NCBI RefSeq assembly: GCF_000671395.1
Contig: NZ_AQQY01000001.1
Span: forward strand, 1 to 64,000
Source: Actibacterium atlanticum
Lineage (GTDB): Bacteria > Pseudomonadota > Alphaproteobacteria > Rhodobacterales > Rhodobacteraceae
Direction of reading: 5' to 3'
Length of the DNA: 64,000 bases
The position numbers were made by a program, and so were the translations under genes. Shown here one piece after another: positions 56,838-64,000 of the stretch. Position 1 is the first letter of the stretch, and each line of letters begins with the position of its first letter. The notes below the pieces were generated by a model. It ran no database searches, was not told the origin of the DNA, and saw only the letters and a program-made list of their open reading frames with translations.

Positions 56838-57852
56838 GCGCCCGGTTGGCAGCAAGGGCGCCGACCGTGATCGAGCCAAGCGCCAGCAGGGCTGCAAAGC
56901 TCAGCGTGGGCACGCCCGACAGGCCAGCACCCACGGTGCAGCCGCCCGCCAGCACCCCGCCCACGCCCATCAAAACGGCGCCGGCCATATAGCGACCCGT
57001 CTGGGCCGGGCTTTCAAAGCTCTGCCATTGGAACCGCCCGCCCAGCGTCGACGCAACCAAAGCGCCCAGCAAGACACCGCCAAACAGCCCGGTGCCAAAC
57101 TTTGCCGAGATCGAGGTCGAAGCCACGCCCCAAAACAGCGTGTCCGCCGCAGGTGCCGTAAAGGCGATGCTTTCAAACGCGATCGGATCGAAATCGTCAT
57201 ACAGCAGAAAGCCGGTCCCGACCCATCCCAGCGCCGCGATCACGCCGATCCCGGCACCCAGCAACAGCAGACGCGGCGCCACCCGGCTGCGCGCCACGAA
57301 GACAAGGGCGGCAATGCCAATCAGCGCACTCCACAACACCGCGCCACCGGGCAGGGCAGACAGGCTGGTCAACTCTCCGGTCGGGACGGTCACGCCCGTC
57401 AGGGTCGTGCGCAGCGGCGCCAGCACCCCTTTGAGCGTCGCATGGGCGGCAATCGCAAAGACCACAAGAACCAGAGCAGCGCGCAGGTTGCCTGTTCCGG
57501 CCAGAACCGTCAGGCGCGATGCGCAACCGCGTGTCAGCACCATCCCGGCGCCAAACAGAAGGCCACCCGCGGCAATCGCCAGCACCGGCAGGTCCGCGGC
57601 AAAAAAGCGATGTTCCGCAAAACTGATCAGGTTGTTGGACACAGCCAGTTGAACGCCGATCAAGGCGGTGATCAGGCCTGACAGCCACACAGCCAACGCT
57701 GGCTTGCGTTCAGCGACATCTCCGGCCACCGCCCGGCGAAAGCAGAATTTGCTGATTTCAGCCATCACGCCAAATGCAACGCCAAGCACCAGGCCAAACC
57801 AGATGGCGGCCTGTGGGGCGGTCAGATTTTCAAAACCGAAAGATTCAAACAT
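56773..57852 (-). CDS. YeeE/YedE family sulfur-compound transporter
   Basis: A 359-residue inner-membrane protein with about nine or ten helices. The motifs GAGMVLTRGCASRLTVL and GVGGVLAGGCTVGAGLSG carry the paired cysteines typical of YeeE/YedE (Sulf_transp) proteins that bring in thiosulfate or related sulfur compounds. It ends in a Ser/Gly/Pro-rich tail that overlaps DUF3422 by 65 bp. No tusA-like gene is next to it. Confidence 0.88.
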   Translation of the reverse strand: MFESFGFENLTAPQAAIWFGLVLGVAFGVMAEISKFCFRRAVAGDVAERKPALAVWLSGLITALIGVQLAVSNNLISFAEHRFFAADLPVLAIAAGGLLFGAGMVLTRGCASRLTVLAGTGNLRAALVLVVFAIAAHATLKGVLAPLRTTLTGVTVPTGELTSLSALPGGAVLWSALIGIAALVFVARSRVAPRLLLLGAGIGVIAALGWVGTGFLLYDDFDPIAFESIAFTAPAADTLFWGVASTSISAKFGTGLFGGVLLGALVASTLGGRFQWQSFESPAQTGRYMAGAVLMGVGGVLAGGCTVGAGLSGVPTLSFAALLALGSITVGALAANRALSASSGGSAGSSSTPPTPQPV

Positions 57853-58058
57853 CGGTCAGCTCCGCTGTGTCAGGAATTTGAGTTCAAATGTCGGGAATGG
57901 CTGCAAATTACAAGGTATTTGAATGCGTGAATCCATGGTCCGGACAGAACATTGTTCTATGCCGTGGAGAATCCGTGCGAAATCGGTTGTTTGCCTGCAC
58001 GAATTGCAAAACGTCTATGTATTGTTGGGCGCAACCCGGCAAACCCCGGTCTTTTTTG

Positions 58059-58556
58059 CTATTTCGCTGGTGGAACTCCAAATGTTCCGCGTTCTACCCG
58101 TACACCGCCCATGGGGCTCCGAGTCAGGGTGAACAGCTCTCCATAGGTCAGGGGTGGGTCGCCCGGCGCGGACAGGTCGGTCCAGATCTCATTCAGGTTG
58201 CCCTTGTTGCCAACCCAGACCACGGTCTTTCCGGCATTTTGCGCCAGCAACCTTTGGGCGGCGCCGGTTGGTGGGATGCGGGTGATCTGGATGCCCCGCT
58301 CAGCAGCCAAAGGCGCTGCCGTATCCAGATTGCGTTGCAAACCGGGGCTATAGATCGCGTCAATCTTTACCCCGGCCAAAGCCGCAGGCAGGGCGGCGGC
58401 GCGGGCATGTCCTGCATCTGACAGCAGCTCGCCTTCACGTTCTGTGTGTCGCAGGGCGATCAATGTCGTGTCAGGTGGGATGGTGACCGATCCGGGCGTG
58501 CCGCACCCGGCCAGCAAAGCGACCATCATCAACGGTAGCACCAACAGTTTGTGCAT
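58059..58556 (-). CDS. Histidine phosphatase-like lipoprotein, probably degenerate
   Basis: A 165-residue protein with a lipobox (LLAGC, cysteine near residue 18). It has the phosphohistidine motif as LIALRHTEREG near residue 35 and LSDAGHARAAAL, YSPGLQRNLDTA as in phosphoglycerate-mutase-like phosphatases. The second active histidine, normally in VxVVGHSN, reads VVWVGNKGN, so His is replaced by Asn. It may be inactive or bind a ligand only. About 200 bp upstream of YeeE hold no gene. Confidence 0.75.
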   Translation of the reverse strand: MHKLLVLPLMMVALLAGCGTPGSVTIPPDTTLIALRHTEREGELLSDAGHARAAALPAALAGVKIDAIYSPGLQRNLDTAAPLAAERGIQITRIPPTGAAQRLLAQNAGKTVVWVGNKGNLNEIWTDLSAPGDPPLTYGELFTLTRSPMGGVRVERGTFGVPPAK

Positions 58557-58686
58557 CTCGACCTCCCCTTCGGTTGCACTGCCCCAAGGTTAAGCGCAAG
58601 AGGGGGCTCACGCCAAGCTTTAGAGTGCTTTGGCTTGACCTTAGGGCGTGGTCGGGGTCAGGTGCGCACAAGCATAGGAGCGCTAA

Positions 58687-59859
58687 ATGACCGCCGAACT
58701 GACCCCGCGCCAGATCATGGAGCGCCTTGTGGCCTTCCCGACCGTCAGCAAGGATAGCAACCTTGCGTTGGTCGATTGGGTCGAAGGGTATCTGGCTGAT
58801 TTCGGGATCGCGGCCAAACGCGTGGTCAACGCGCAATACCCCGGCAAAGTCAGTCTTTATGCGCATGTCGGCCCCCGGGTTGAGGGCGGTGTCGTGCTGT
58901 CGGGCCATTCAGATGTCGTGCCGGTCGAAGGGCAGGACTGGACGAGCGACCCTTGGACAGTTGATGAGCGCGACGGCAAGCTGTTCGGCCGGGGCTGCGT
59001 TGACATGAAAGGGTTTGACGCCCTGTCGATCTGGACGCTGGTGCGGGCCCATCGTGAAGGTGTCAACCGCCCGCTGCAACTGGCGTTAAGCCACGACGAA
59101 GAGATCGGGTGCGCCGAAGCCGCGCCGTTGATTGAAGCCATGGCAAAGGATGCAGACCTGCCCCGTGCCAGCACGGTGTTGGTGGGCGAGCCGTCAAACA
59201 TGCAGGTGGTGACCGGCCACAAGGGGGGCTTGGGGTTCAAGCTGCGCCTGAAAGGGCACGAGGTGCATTCGTCGCTGCTTCACACAGGGGTCAATGCGAT
59301 TATGCAGGGCGCAAGGCTGATTGACTGGGTTAATCAGGTGAATGCGCAAAACGCCTCTGCGTCTCCGGCGGCAGGCGATGCTGAATTTGTACCGCCCTGG
59401 ACCTCGCTGCATGTGGGCACGATCCGCGGCGGCACGGCGCATAACATCACCGCCGGGGAATGTGTTTTTGGCATTGATTTCCGCTTTGTGCCCGGCGATG
59501 ACCCGATGCGCTGGCGCTCAGAGCTGCAAACGCGTGTCGCATTGGTCGAGGCGGATATGAAAGCCGTGCACCCGGGCTGTGCGATTGAGCTGACCGAGAC
59601 CTTCAACCTGCCCGCGCTGAAACCTGAAACCGACGGTGCGGCTGAAACTCTGGCCCGCCGCCTGACCGGCGACAATGCCTCTCATGTTGTCAGCTATGGC
59701 ACCGAAGCCGGGTATTTCCAGCAGGGCGGTTACAGCGCCGTGATCTGCGGCCCCGGCAGTATCGAACAAGCCCATCAACCCGATGAGTACATCACGCTGG
59801 AACAGTTTCAGGCGGGTCATGATTTCATGGCGCGCCTGCTGCAACATTTGCAGGAATAG
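58687..59859 (+). CDS. argE: Acetylornithine deacetylase (M20)
   Basis: A 390-residue dinuclear metallohydrolase that releases ornithine from N-acetylornithine in arginine synthesis. It shows VVLSGHSDVVPVEGQDW (metal ligand His/Asp), GRGCVDMKGF, SHDEEIGCAEA (catalytic Glu pair) and the C-terminal CGPGSIEQAHQPDEYI. A dimerisation domain lies between. Alphaproteobacterial ArgE is of this type. It has a 130 bp leader and is followed 66 bp later by an amidotransferase gene. Confidence 0.92.
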   Translation: MTAELTPRQIMERLVAFPTVSKDSNLALVDWVEGYLADFGIAAKRVVNAQYPGKVSLYAHVGPRVEGGVVLSGHSDVVPVEGQDWTSDPWTVDERDGKLFGRGCVDMKGFDALSIWTLVRAHREGVNRPLQLALSHDEEIGCAEAAPLIEAMAKDADLPRASTVLVGEPSNMQVVTGHKGGLGFKLRLKGHEVHSSLLHTGVNAIMQGARLIDWVNQVNAQNASASPAAGDAEFVPPWTSLHVGTIRGGTAHNITAGECVFGIDFRFVPGDDPMRWRSELQTRVALVEADMKAVHPGCAIELTETFNLPALKPETDGAAETLARRLTGDNASHVVSYGTEAGYFQQGGYSAVICGPGSIEQAHQPDEYITLEQFQAGHDFMARLLQHLQE

Positions 59860-59925
59860 CACAGGCCCGGTCTGCGGCGCGGCGCCCTCTGGCCCCTGCT
59901 GCACCAAGACGCTAAACCCGGCACC

Positions 59926-60663
59926 ATGAAACCGTTTCTGATCCTGCAGCTGCGTCCCGAGGCCGAAGCCTCAGATGATGAGTATGCCGCCTTTCTGGCC
60001 AAAGGGGGGCTGGATGCCGCCGACACGGTGCGTTTTCGGCTGGAGCAGGAAGACATCCCTGCCGATCTTAATCTGGATGATTACTCCGGGGTGATTGTTG
60101 GCGGCGGTCCGGGTTGTGTGTCAGACGCGCCCGAAGACAAACCGCCATTGGAAGCCAAGATCGAAGCCGCCATTCTGGACCTGATGCCGCAGATCACCCA
60201 GCGGGATATGCCGTTCATGGGCTGTTGCTACGGCATTGGCGTGCTGGGCGCGCACTTGAACGCCGAGGTGTCAAAACGCCAGTATGGCGAAGATGTGGGC
60301 ACCACCCATTGCCACCTGACCCAAGACGGCGCGCGCGACCCTTTGCTTGCAGGGGCGCCCACTGATTTCCACGCTTTTGTCGGCCATAAGGAAGCCCTGC
60401 AGGAATTGCCCGAGGGCTGCGTGCATTTGCTCGCAAGTCCGACCTGCCCGTATCAGATGGTGCGTTTTGGCCAGAACGTCTATGCCACGCAGTTCCATCC
60501 CGAAGCCGACAGTGATGGGTTTGAGACCCGGATTCGCATCTACAAACACAAAGGCTACTTCCCGCCCGAAGATGCCCAAAGACTGATCGACATGTGCCGC
60601 GCTGCAGATGTGCACGTGCCCGAACGTATCCTGCGCAATTTCGTGCGACGATATGGCGGGTAA
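59926..60663 (+). CDS. Class I glutamine amidotransferase-like protein
   Basis: A 245-residue cytoplasmic protein. The nucleophile elbow FMGCCYGIGVLGAHL and TQFHPEADSDGFETR supply the Cys-His-Glu triad, as in GuaA-like stand-alone amidotransferase domains (GATase1). VIVGGGPGCVSDAPEDK is the oxyanion stretch. No synthase domain is attached, and the substrate is unknown. It is downstream of argE in the same direction. Confidence 0.87.
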   Translation: MKPFLILQLRPEAEASDDEYAAFLAKGGLDAADTVRFRLEQEDIPADLNLDDYSGVIVGGGPGCVSDAPEDKPPLEAKIEAAILDLMPQITQRDMPFMGCCYGIGVLGAHLNAEVSKRQYGEDVGTTHCHLTQDGARDPLLAGAPTDFHAFVGHKEALQELPEGCVHLLASPTCPYQMVRFGQNVYATQFHPEADSDGFETRIRIYKHKGYFPPEDAQRLIDMCRAADVHVPERILRNFVRRYGG

Positions 60664-60755
60664 GGTTTTCCCGACCCGGTAGCGCTATAGGGTTGCATTC
60701 AGCGCCTAAATCTCAACTTATAGATCATGAGTTTGTTCTAATCGTTGGATTGAAA

Positions 60756-61172
60756 ATGAAAAATTTCTTAAGGCTTTGCGTTGTTGTTTCCACTTTTCTT
60801 GCAGGGCCCGCTCTGGCCGGGGACGACATAACCCGCGAAATACCCGTAGACGAGAGCTTCCACCAAATCACCATCACCAATGGGTTTGTGATGAAGATCC
60901 AGATTATCAAGGGTGCGGGGTTCTATGAACTGTGCGGGGTTGGCGCTTATCGCAACAGCGAAATTCAGCGGGGCCTGCGCGGCTTTATGCGTGATTCCAG
61001 CCTGACCAATCATGGTAAAGTGGCGCTGCGGGGATTCAACTATTTTGCCAAGGTTCGGCAGGGTTCGAATTTCATCGGAGAACTCGCCAAATGCAAAGCA
61101 ACTAATGTTCCCCTGAACGGAGCAGCGCCCAACTTCGACATTGATTTTTCAACCAAAGGCTATCGGTTCTAA
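60756..61172 (+). CDS. Secreted protein of unknown function
   Basis: A 138-residue protein with a signal peptide (about 1-20, LCVVVSTFLAGPALA, cut before GDD). The mature part has two cysteines (YELCGVGAYR, LAKCKATNV), likely to form a disulphide. The coding sequence is less GC-rich than its neighbours. No family is recognised. ATG 60756 was chosen because it starts the signal peptide; the longer ORF overlaps the preceding gene. Confidence 0.65.
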   Translation: MKNFLRLCVVVSTFLAGPALAGDDITREIPVDESFHQITITNGFVMKIQIIKGAGFYELCGVGAYRNSEIQRGLRGFMRDSSLTNHGKVALRGFNYFAKVRQGSNFIGELAKCKATNVPLNGAAPNFDIDFSTKGYRF

Positions 61173-61207
61173 AGCCGCCCAAACGCCTTTCGGTTTCCAA
61201 GAACGTA

Positions 61208-62218
61208 TCAGCCGCCCGTGTGGCTCATGTGGCGGCTGACCTGACCATCGGCGCGTTGGCGTGAATAGTCAAAATCATGCCCTTTGGGTTTCAATCCGAT
61301 TGCCTTGTGGATCGCCGCCACCAGTTGACTGTCGTCCTCGGGCGGGCAGGCGCGCAGCGGGCCGCGCAAATCCATCATGTCTTCCTGACCCAGGCACATG
61401 TAGAGCTCGCCGGTACAAGTCATCCGCACCCGGTTGCAGCTTTCACAGAAATTGTGGGTCAGCGGCGTGATAAAGCCGATTTTCTGCCCGCTTTCCACAA
61501 GTTTGACATAACGCGCCGGGCCGCCGGTTCGCTCGGCCAAATCCAGAAGTGTATATTGTTGGCTCAGCTGGGCGCGCAGATCATCCAGTGACCAATATTG
61601 TCCAACGCGATCCTCGGGGCCCAGATCACCCATCGGCATGACCTCGATAAAGGTCAGATCCATGTCACGTTCGGCGCACCATTCGATCAGGGTGAACAGC
61701 TCGTCCTCGTTGAAGCCCTTCAATGCCACGGTGTTGATCTTAACCCGCAGACCGGCCTTTTGCGCCGCATCCAAACCGCGCAGCACCTGTGGCAGGCGGC
61801 CCCAACGGGTGACGCGGGCAAATTTGTCTTCGTCCAGCGTATCCAGCGACACGTTGATGCGCCGTACCCCGGCGTCATAGAGCGGCTGTGCAAATTTTTC
61901 CAGCTGCGAGCCATTGGTGGTGACGGTCAGCTCTTTCAGCGCGCCAGAGTCCAGATGCCGGGTCATCGACTGAAAGAAGGTCATGATATCGCGGCGTACC
62001 AAAGGCTCGCCGCCGGTAATCCGCAGCTTTTCAACACCAAGCCCGATGAAGGTGGAGCACATCCGGTCCAGCTCTTCCAGCGTCAGCAGCTCTTTCTTTG
62101 GCAGAAAGGTCATGTTCTCGGCCATGCAATAGACACAGCGAAAATCACAACGATCCGTGACCGAGACCCGAAGGTAGGTCACTGCACGGGCGAAAGGGTC
62201 AATCAATTGCGGTGTCAT
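61208..62218 (-). CDS. moaA: GTP 3',8-cyclase MoaA
   Basis: A 336-residue radical SAM enzyme for the first step of molybdenum cofactor synthesis. The N-terminal 4Fe-4S cluster motif is [12 protein letters not shown] (cysteines 24, 28, 31). [11 protein letters not shown] follows, and the C-terminal second cluster lies in [24 protein letters not shown] 62218 ([21 protein letters not shown]) is the family-like start. The protein ends [17 protein letters not shown], where GG is the conserved C-terminal pair. No other moa gene is near. Confidence 0.95.
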   Translation of the reverse strand: MTPQLIDPFARAVTYLRVSVTDRCDFRCVYCMAENMTFLPKKELLTLEELDRMCSTFIGLGVEKLRITGGEPLVRRDIMTFFQSMTRHLDSGALKELTVTTNGSQLEKFAQPLYDAGVRRINVSLDTLDEDKFARVTRWGRLPQVLRGLDAAQKAGLRVKINTVALKGFNEDELFTLIEWCAERDMDLTFIEVMPMGDLGPEDRVGQYWSLDDLRAQLSQQYTLLDLAERTGGPARYVKLVESGQKIGFITPLTHNFCESCNRVRMTCTGELYMCLGQEDMMDLRGPLRACPPEDDSQLVAAIHKAIGLKPKGHDFDYSRQRADGQVSRHMSHTGG

Positions 62219-62325
62219 AGCGTTTAATTTAAGGGCTTGGGCGGAAAGCGGCAAGTTTCAATCCCGTGCGTTGTCTGGTCAAATTGACCGCATTAGGATG
62301 GTCGCAGGACAAATGGAGAGCCGTT

Positions 62326-62817
62326 ATGACCCTTGTGCGTGTTTCAGCTGTTGTTGGGCTGAGTGTGATGTTGGCCGGTTGTGCCGAGTTGGGCGAAATG
62401 CTTGGGGTGACGCCGCCTCCTGATCAGGAAGACGTGGCAACGCAACCCATTGCGCGCCCGGATGACACGGCCCCCGTGCCCACCGCAAACGCGGTTTCGG
62501 TCGAAGAGTTTGATACGACAACGCCCGAAGAACGCGCTGCCGCTGCGGCGCCTGCTGCGCAAACCACGCAAGAACTGGGGACCATCGTGGCCTCTTTGGG
62601 GGATCCGACAGCGCCGGGTTTCTGGGCCAAGACGGGTTTGGTTGACCGCGTTCAAATGGGGCGGTTGGTCTATCCCGAAACGGGAAACTCTGTGCAGGTT
62701 GAATTGCGCCCGTTTGAAGGGGGTGGCGCGGCCGGGCAGGTTTCGTTGGCCGCATTGCGGGTGCTGGGCGCGCCACTGACCGCGCTGCCCGAATTGCAGG
62801 TGTTTGCGGAACCCTAA
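62326..62817 (+). CDS. Lipoprotein of unknown function
   Basis: A 163-residue protein with a lipobox (MLAGC, cysteine near residue 19). A Pro/Ala/Asp-rich spacer is followed by the domain GTIVASLGDPTAPGFWAKTGLVD and LRPFEGGGAAGQVSLAALRVLG, about 80 residues long. I recognise this only as an alphaproteobacterial envelope protein of unknown role. It is divergent from moaA. Confidence 0.68.
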   Translation: MTLVRVSAVVGLSVMLAGCAELGEMLGVTPPPDQEDVATQPIARPDDTAPVPTANAVSVEEFDTTTPEERAAAAAPAAQTTQELGTIVASLGDPTAPGFWAKTGLVDRVQMGRLVYPETGNSVQVELRPFEGGGAAGQVSLAALRVLGAPLTALPELQVFAEP

Positions 62818-62841
62818 AAAGAAAAGTCGTCGAATATACTT

Positions 62842-63528
62842 CTAGGCTTGGTCATCAAGGTATTTGGAGGCTTCTTTGCGGGCAAAAGGTTTCATTTGCC
62901 GCCCGTGCTCCTCCAGAAAGGCCCGGGTGCGATCGGCGTCATGTTTGGACAGATCACGCAGCCACCATGCCACCGATTTCTGGATGAACCATTCTTCGTC
63001 CTGCACATAGTCAGCCGCCCATCCCAGCACCTGCGCGCGGATGTCCAGATCGGCGGGTTTGGGGTTGTTCATCTTGGCCCAGGGCAGGGTGATCACCATC
63101 GCGGCGCGGCGGGTCCAGTGGTGATCGACAGTCGTCCATTCTACGACCTCCTGTACCCGAGAAGGGTCTGCGATCAGCCGCTTTTGACCGGCCATGCAGG
63201 CGTGATCGGCGATCGCCCAGCTATCAAACTGCGGCACCCAGGATTTGATCAAAGCCCAGGCATCGGCGTCAGGGCGCAGACGGGCCTGCGTCAGCAGCTT
63301 TGCGGCGGCCAGACGGGCTTCGAAGATATTGGTGTCCCACAAGGCGCGCGCCAGATCGACGCGAGCAGGCACATCCAGCGATTGCCGCCACGCTTTGGTC
63401 AGGTCATTCAGCGCTGGGTTAGGGATGCCCAGATAGGTGCGTGGCACCTTGTGATAGTCGGCCATGCCTTCTGCACGGCCCGGCTCGATCAACGCGTTCA
63501 GAGCCGCCAATGCATCTTCGAGGGTCAT
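62842..63528 (-). CDS. DNA alkylation repair protein (AlkD-like HEAT-repeat glycosylase)
   Basis: A 228-residue protein of the AlkD/DNA_alkylation family. Helical HEAT-like repeats include VDLARALWDTNIFEARLAA, WIxWTRRAAMVITLPWA, WxIQKSVAWWLRDLSKHDAD and a basic C-terminus PFARKEASKYLDDQ. It probably excises alkylated bases. The start at 63528 overlaps the next upstream gene by 4 bp, so the two are co-translated. Confidence 0.87.
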   Translation of the reverse strand: MTLEDALAALNALIEPGRAEGMADYHKVPRTYLGIPNPALNDLTKAWRQSLDVPARVDLARALWDTNIFEARLAAAKLLTQARLRPDADAWALIKSWVPQFDSWAIADHACMAGQKRLIADPSRVQEVVEWTTVDHHWTRRAAMVITLPWAKMNNPKPADLDIRAQVLGWAADYVQDEEWFIQKSVAWWLRDLSKHDADRTRAFLEEHGRQMKPFARKEASKYLDDQA

Positions 63529-64000
63529 TCTGGCTCTCCCAGTACACCGGTGGGCAACCCATCCAGCGTGGTTTGGTTCTTTTCGACCCAATAGTCGCGC
63601 ACACCGTCGCGCCCGCGCTGCTCGGCCCAGTTCGCCAGCGTGTCACGTTCGCCGACATAATCCATGAAGGGCACGGCGAAGCCGCAAGAGGTCTGCACCA
63701 TCTCGACGGTGACGTCGTAAATCTGACGGGCGCTGTTGGTTGGCGGGAACAGGTCAATCAGATCGTCCCAGCCATCGTCACGTTCGTGCAGGGTCTTGGC
63801 CGTGCCATAGGCGCGCAGGATCACCGGACGCTTGGTGAAACTGCACCACATCAAAGTCATCCGGTTGATGTCACGCAGGTGGCCGGCGGTTTCATTGCCG
63901 CTGCCAGTCCAGTTCAGCCATGCAATCCGGTTGGGGCCAAGCACCCGCAGGCTGTCCATGCCTTTGGGCGAGATATTCACCCGCCCATCGCGCGCGGCCG
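63525..64000 (-). CDS. Pyridoxamine 5'-phosphate oxidase-like flavoprotein (5' truncated)
   Basis: Codons continue in frame to the right edge, so the start lies outside the window; at least 158 residues are present. The sequence reads ...ARDGRVNISPKGMDSLRVL, then NRIAWLNWTGSGNETAGHL and CGFAVPFMDY. This matches the Pyridox_oxidase (PNPOx-like) family of FMN proteins found in alphaproteobacteria. It is not PdxH itself and its substrate is unknown. It overlaps the alkD-like gene downstream. Confidence 0.85.
   Translation of the reverse strand, partial: AARDGRVNISPKGMDSLRVLGPNRIAWLNWTGSGNETAGHLRDINRMTLMWCSFTKRPVILRAYGTAKTLHERDDGWDDLIDLFPPTNSARQIYDVTVEMVQTSCGFAVPFMDYVGERDTLANWAEQRGRDGVRDYWVEKNQTTLDGLPTGVLGEPE

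Noticed and set aside
57888-58421. A 177-codon plus-strand ORF over the YeeE/phosphatase gap
   Set aside because: Most of it is antisense to the lipoprotein gene at 58059-58556. It has no family signal.

Overview
The window reads as chromosomal DNA of a marine-type alphaproteobacterium of the order Rhodobacterales (Roseobacter/Rhodobacter relatives). This rests on the high-GC coding, the dcw cluster that runs on into lpxC-bamD-recN, the aerobic cobaltochelatase genes cobS/cobT, DUF2484 membrane proteins beside murB, a Hint/RTX secreted protein, and a CCUCCUCCC hairpin array next to mraZ. No tRNA, rRNA, insertion sequence, prophage or CRISPR array was seen. All family names come from reading motifs; no database search was run.

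Layout. 1-2948: 5' end of a biotin carboxylase gene (probably pyruvate carboxylase), divergent from a UvrD/PcrA helicase that carries an unusual in-frame insert. 2949-4178: the only long gene-free stretch. It holds six hairpins with CCUCCUCCC loops on the minus strand, arranged as three pairs (cuckoo/CcsR-type sRNAs), then MraZ boxes and a long mraZ leader with a terminator-like hairpin (UpsM-like). 4179-22845: division and cell wall cluster mraZ-rsmH-ftsL-ftsI-murE-[TPR gene]-murD-ftsW-murG-murC-[permease, three small membrane proteins]-murB-[ddl remnant?]-ftsQ-ftsA-ftsZ. 23073-26611: lpxC, bamD, recN. 26608-40870: mostly minus-strand housekeeping genes (D-lactate dehydrogenase, pepP, cobT, cobS, GSCFA, DnaJ-like, gatB), with a CLC channel and msrB on the plus strand. 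41040-64000: mixed metabolic and envelope genes, including pepN, a large RTX/Hint protein, pntAB, argE, moaA and an AlkD-type repair protein. It ends in the 5'-truncated gene of a pyridoxamine oxidase-like protein.

How it fits together. The dcw genes make UDP-MurNAc peptides (murB, C, D, E), lipid II (murG) and the divisome (ftsL, I, W, Q, A, Z). MraZ and the leader RNA probably set expression. murF, mraY and ddl, which normally sit in this cluster in relatives, are absent. A TPR gene flanked by inverted repeats occupies the murF-mraY place, and a 51-codon ORF resembling a Ddl N-terminus lies in the ddl place. The other main points of interest are the sRNA array, the helicase insert and a pair of small secreted paralogues lying between cobS and cobT.
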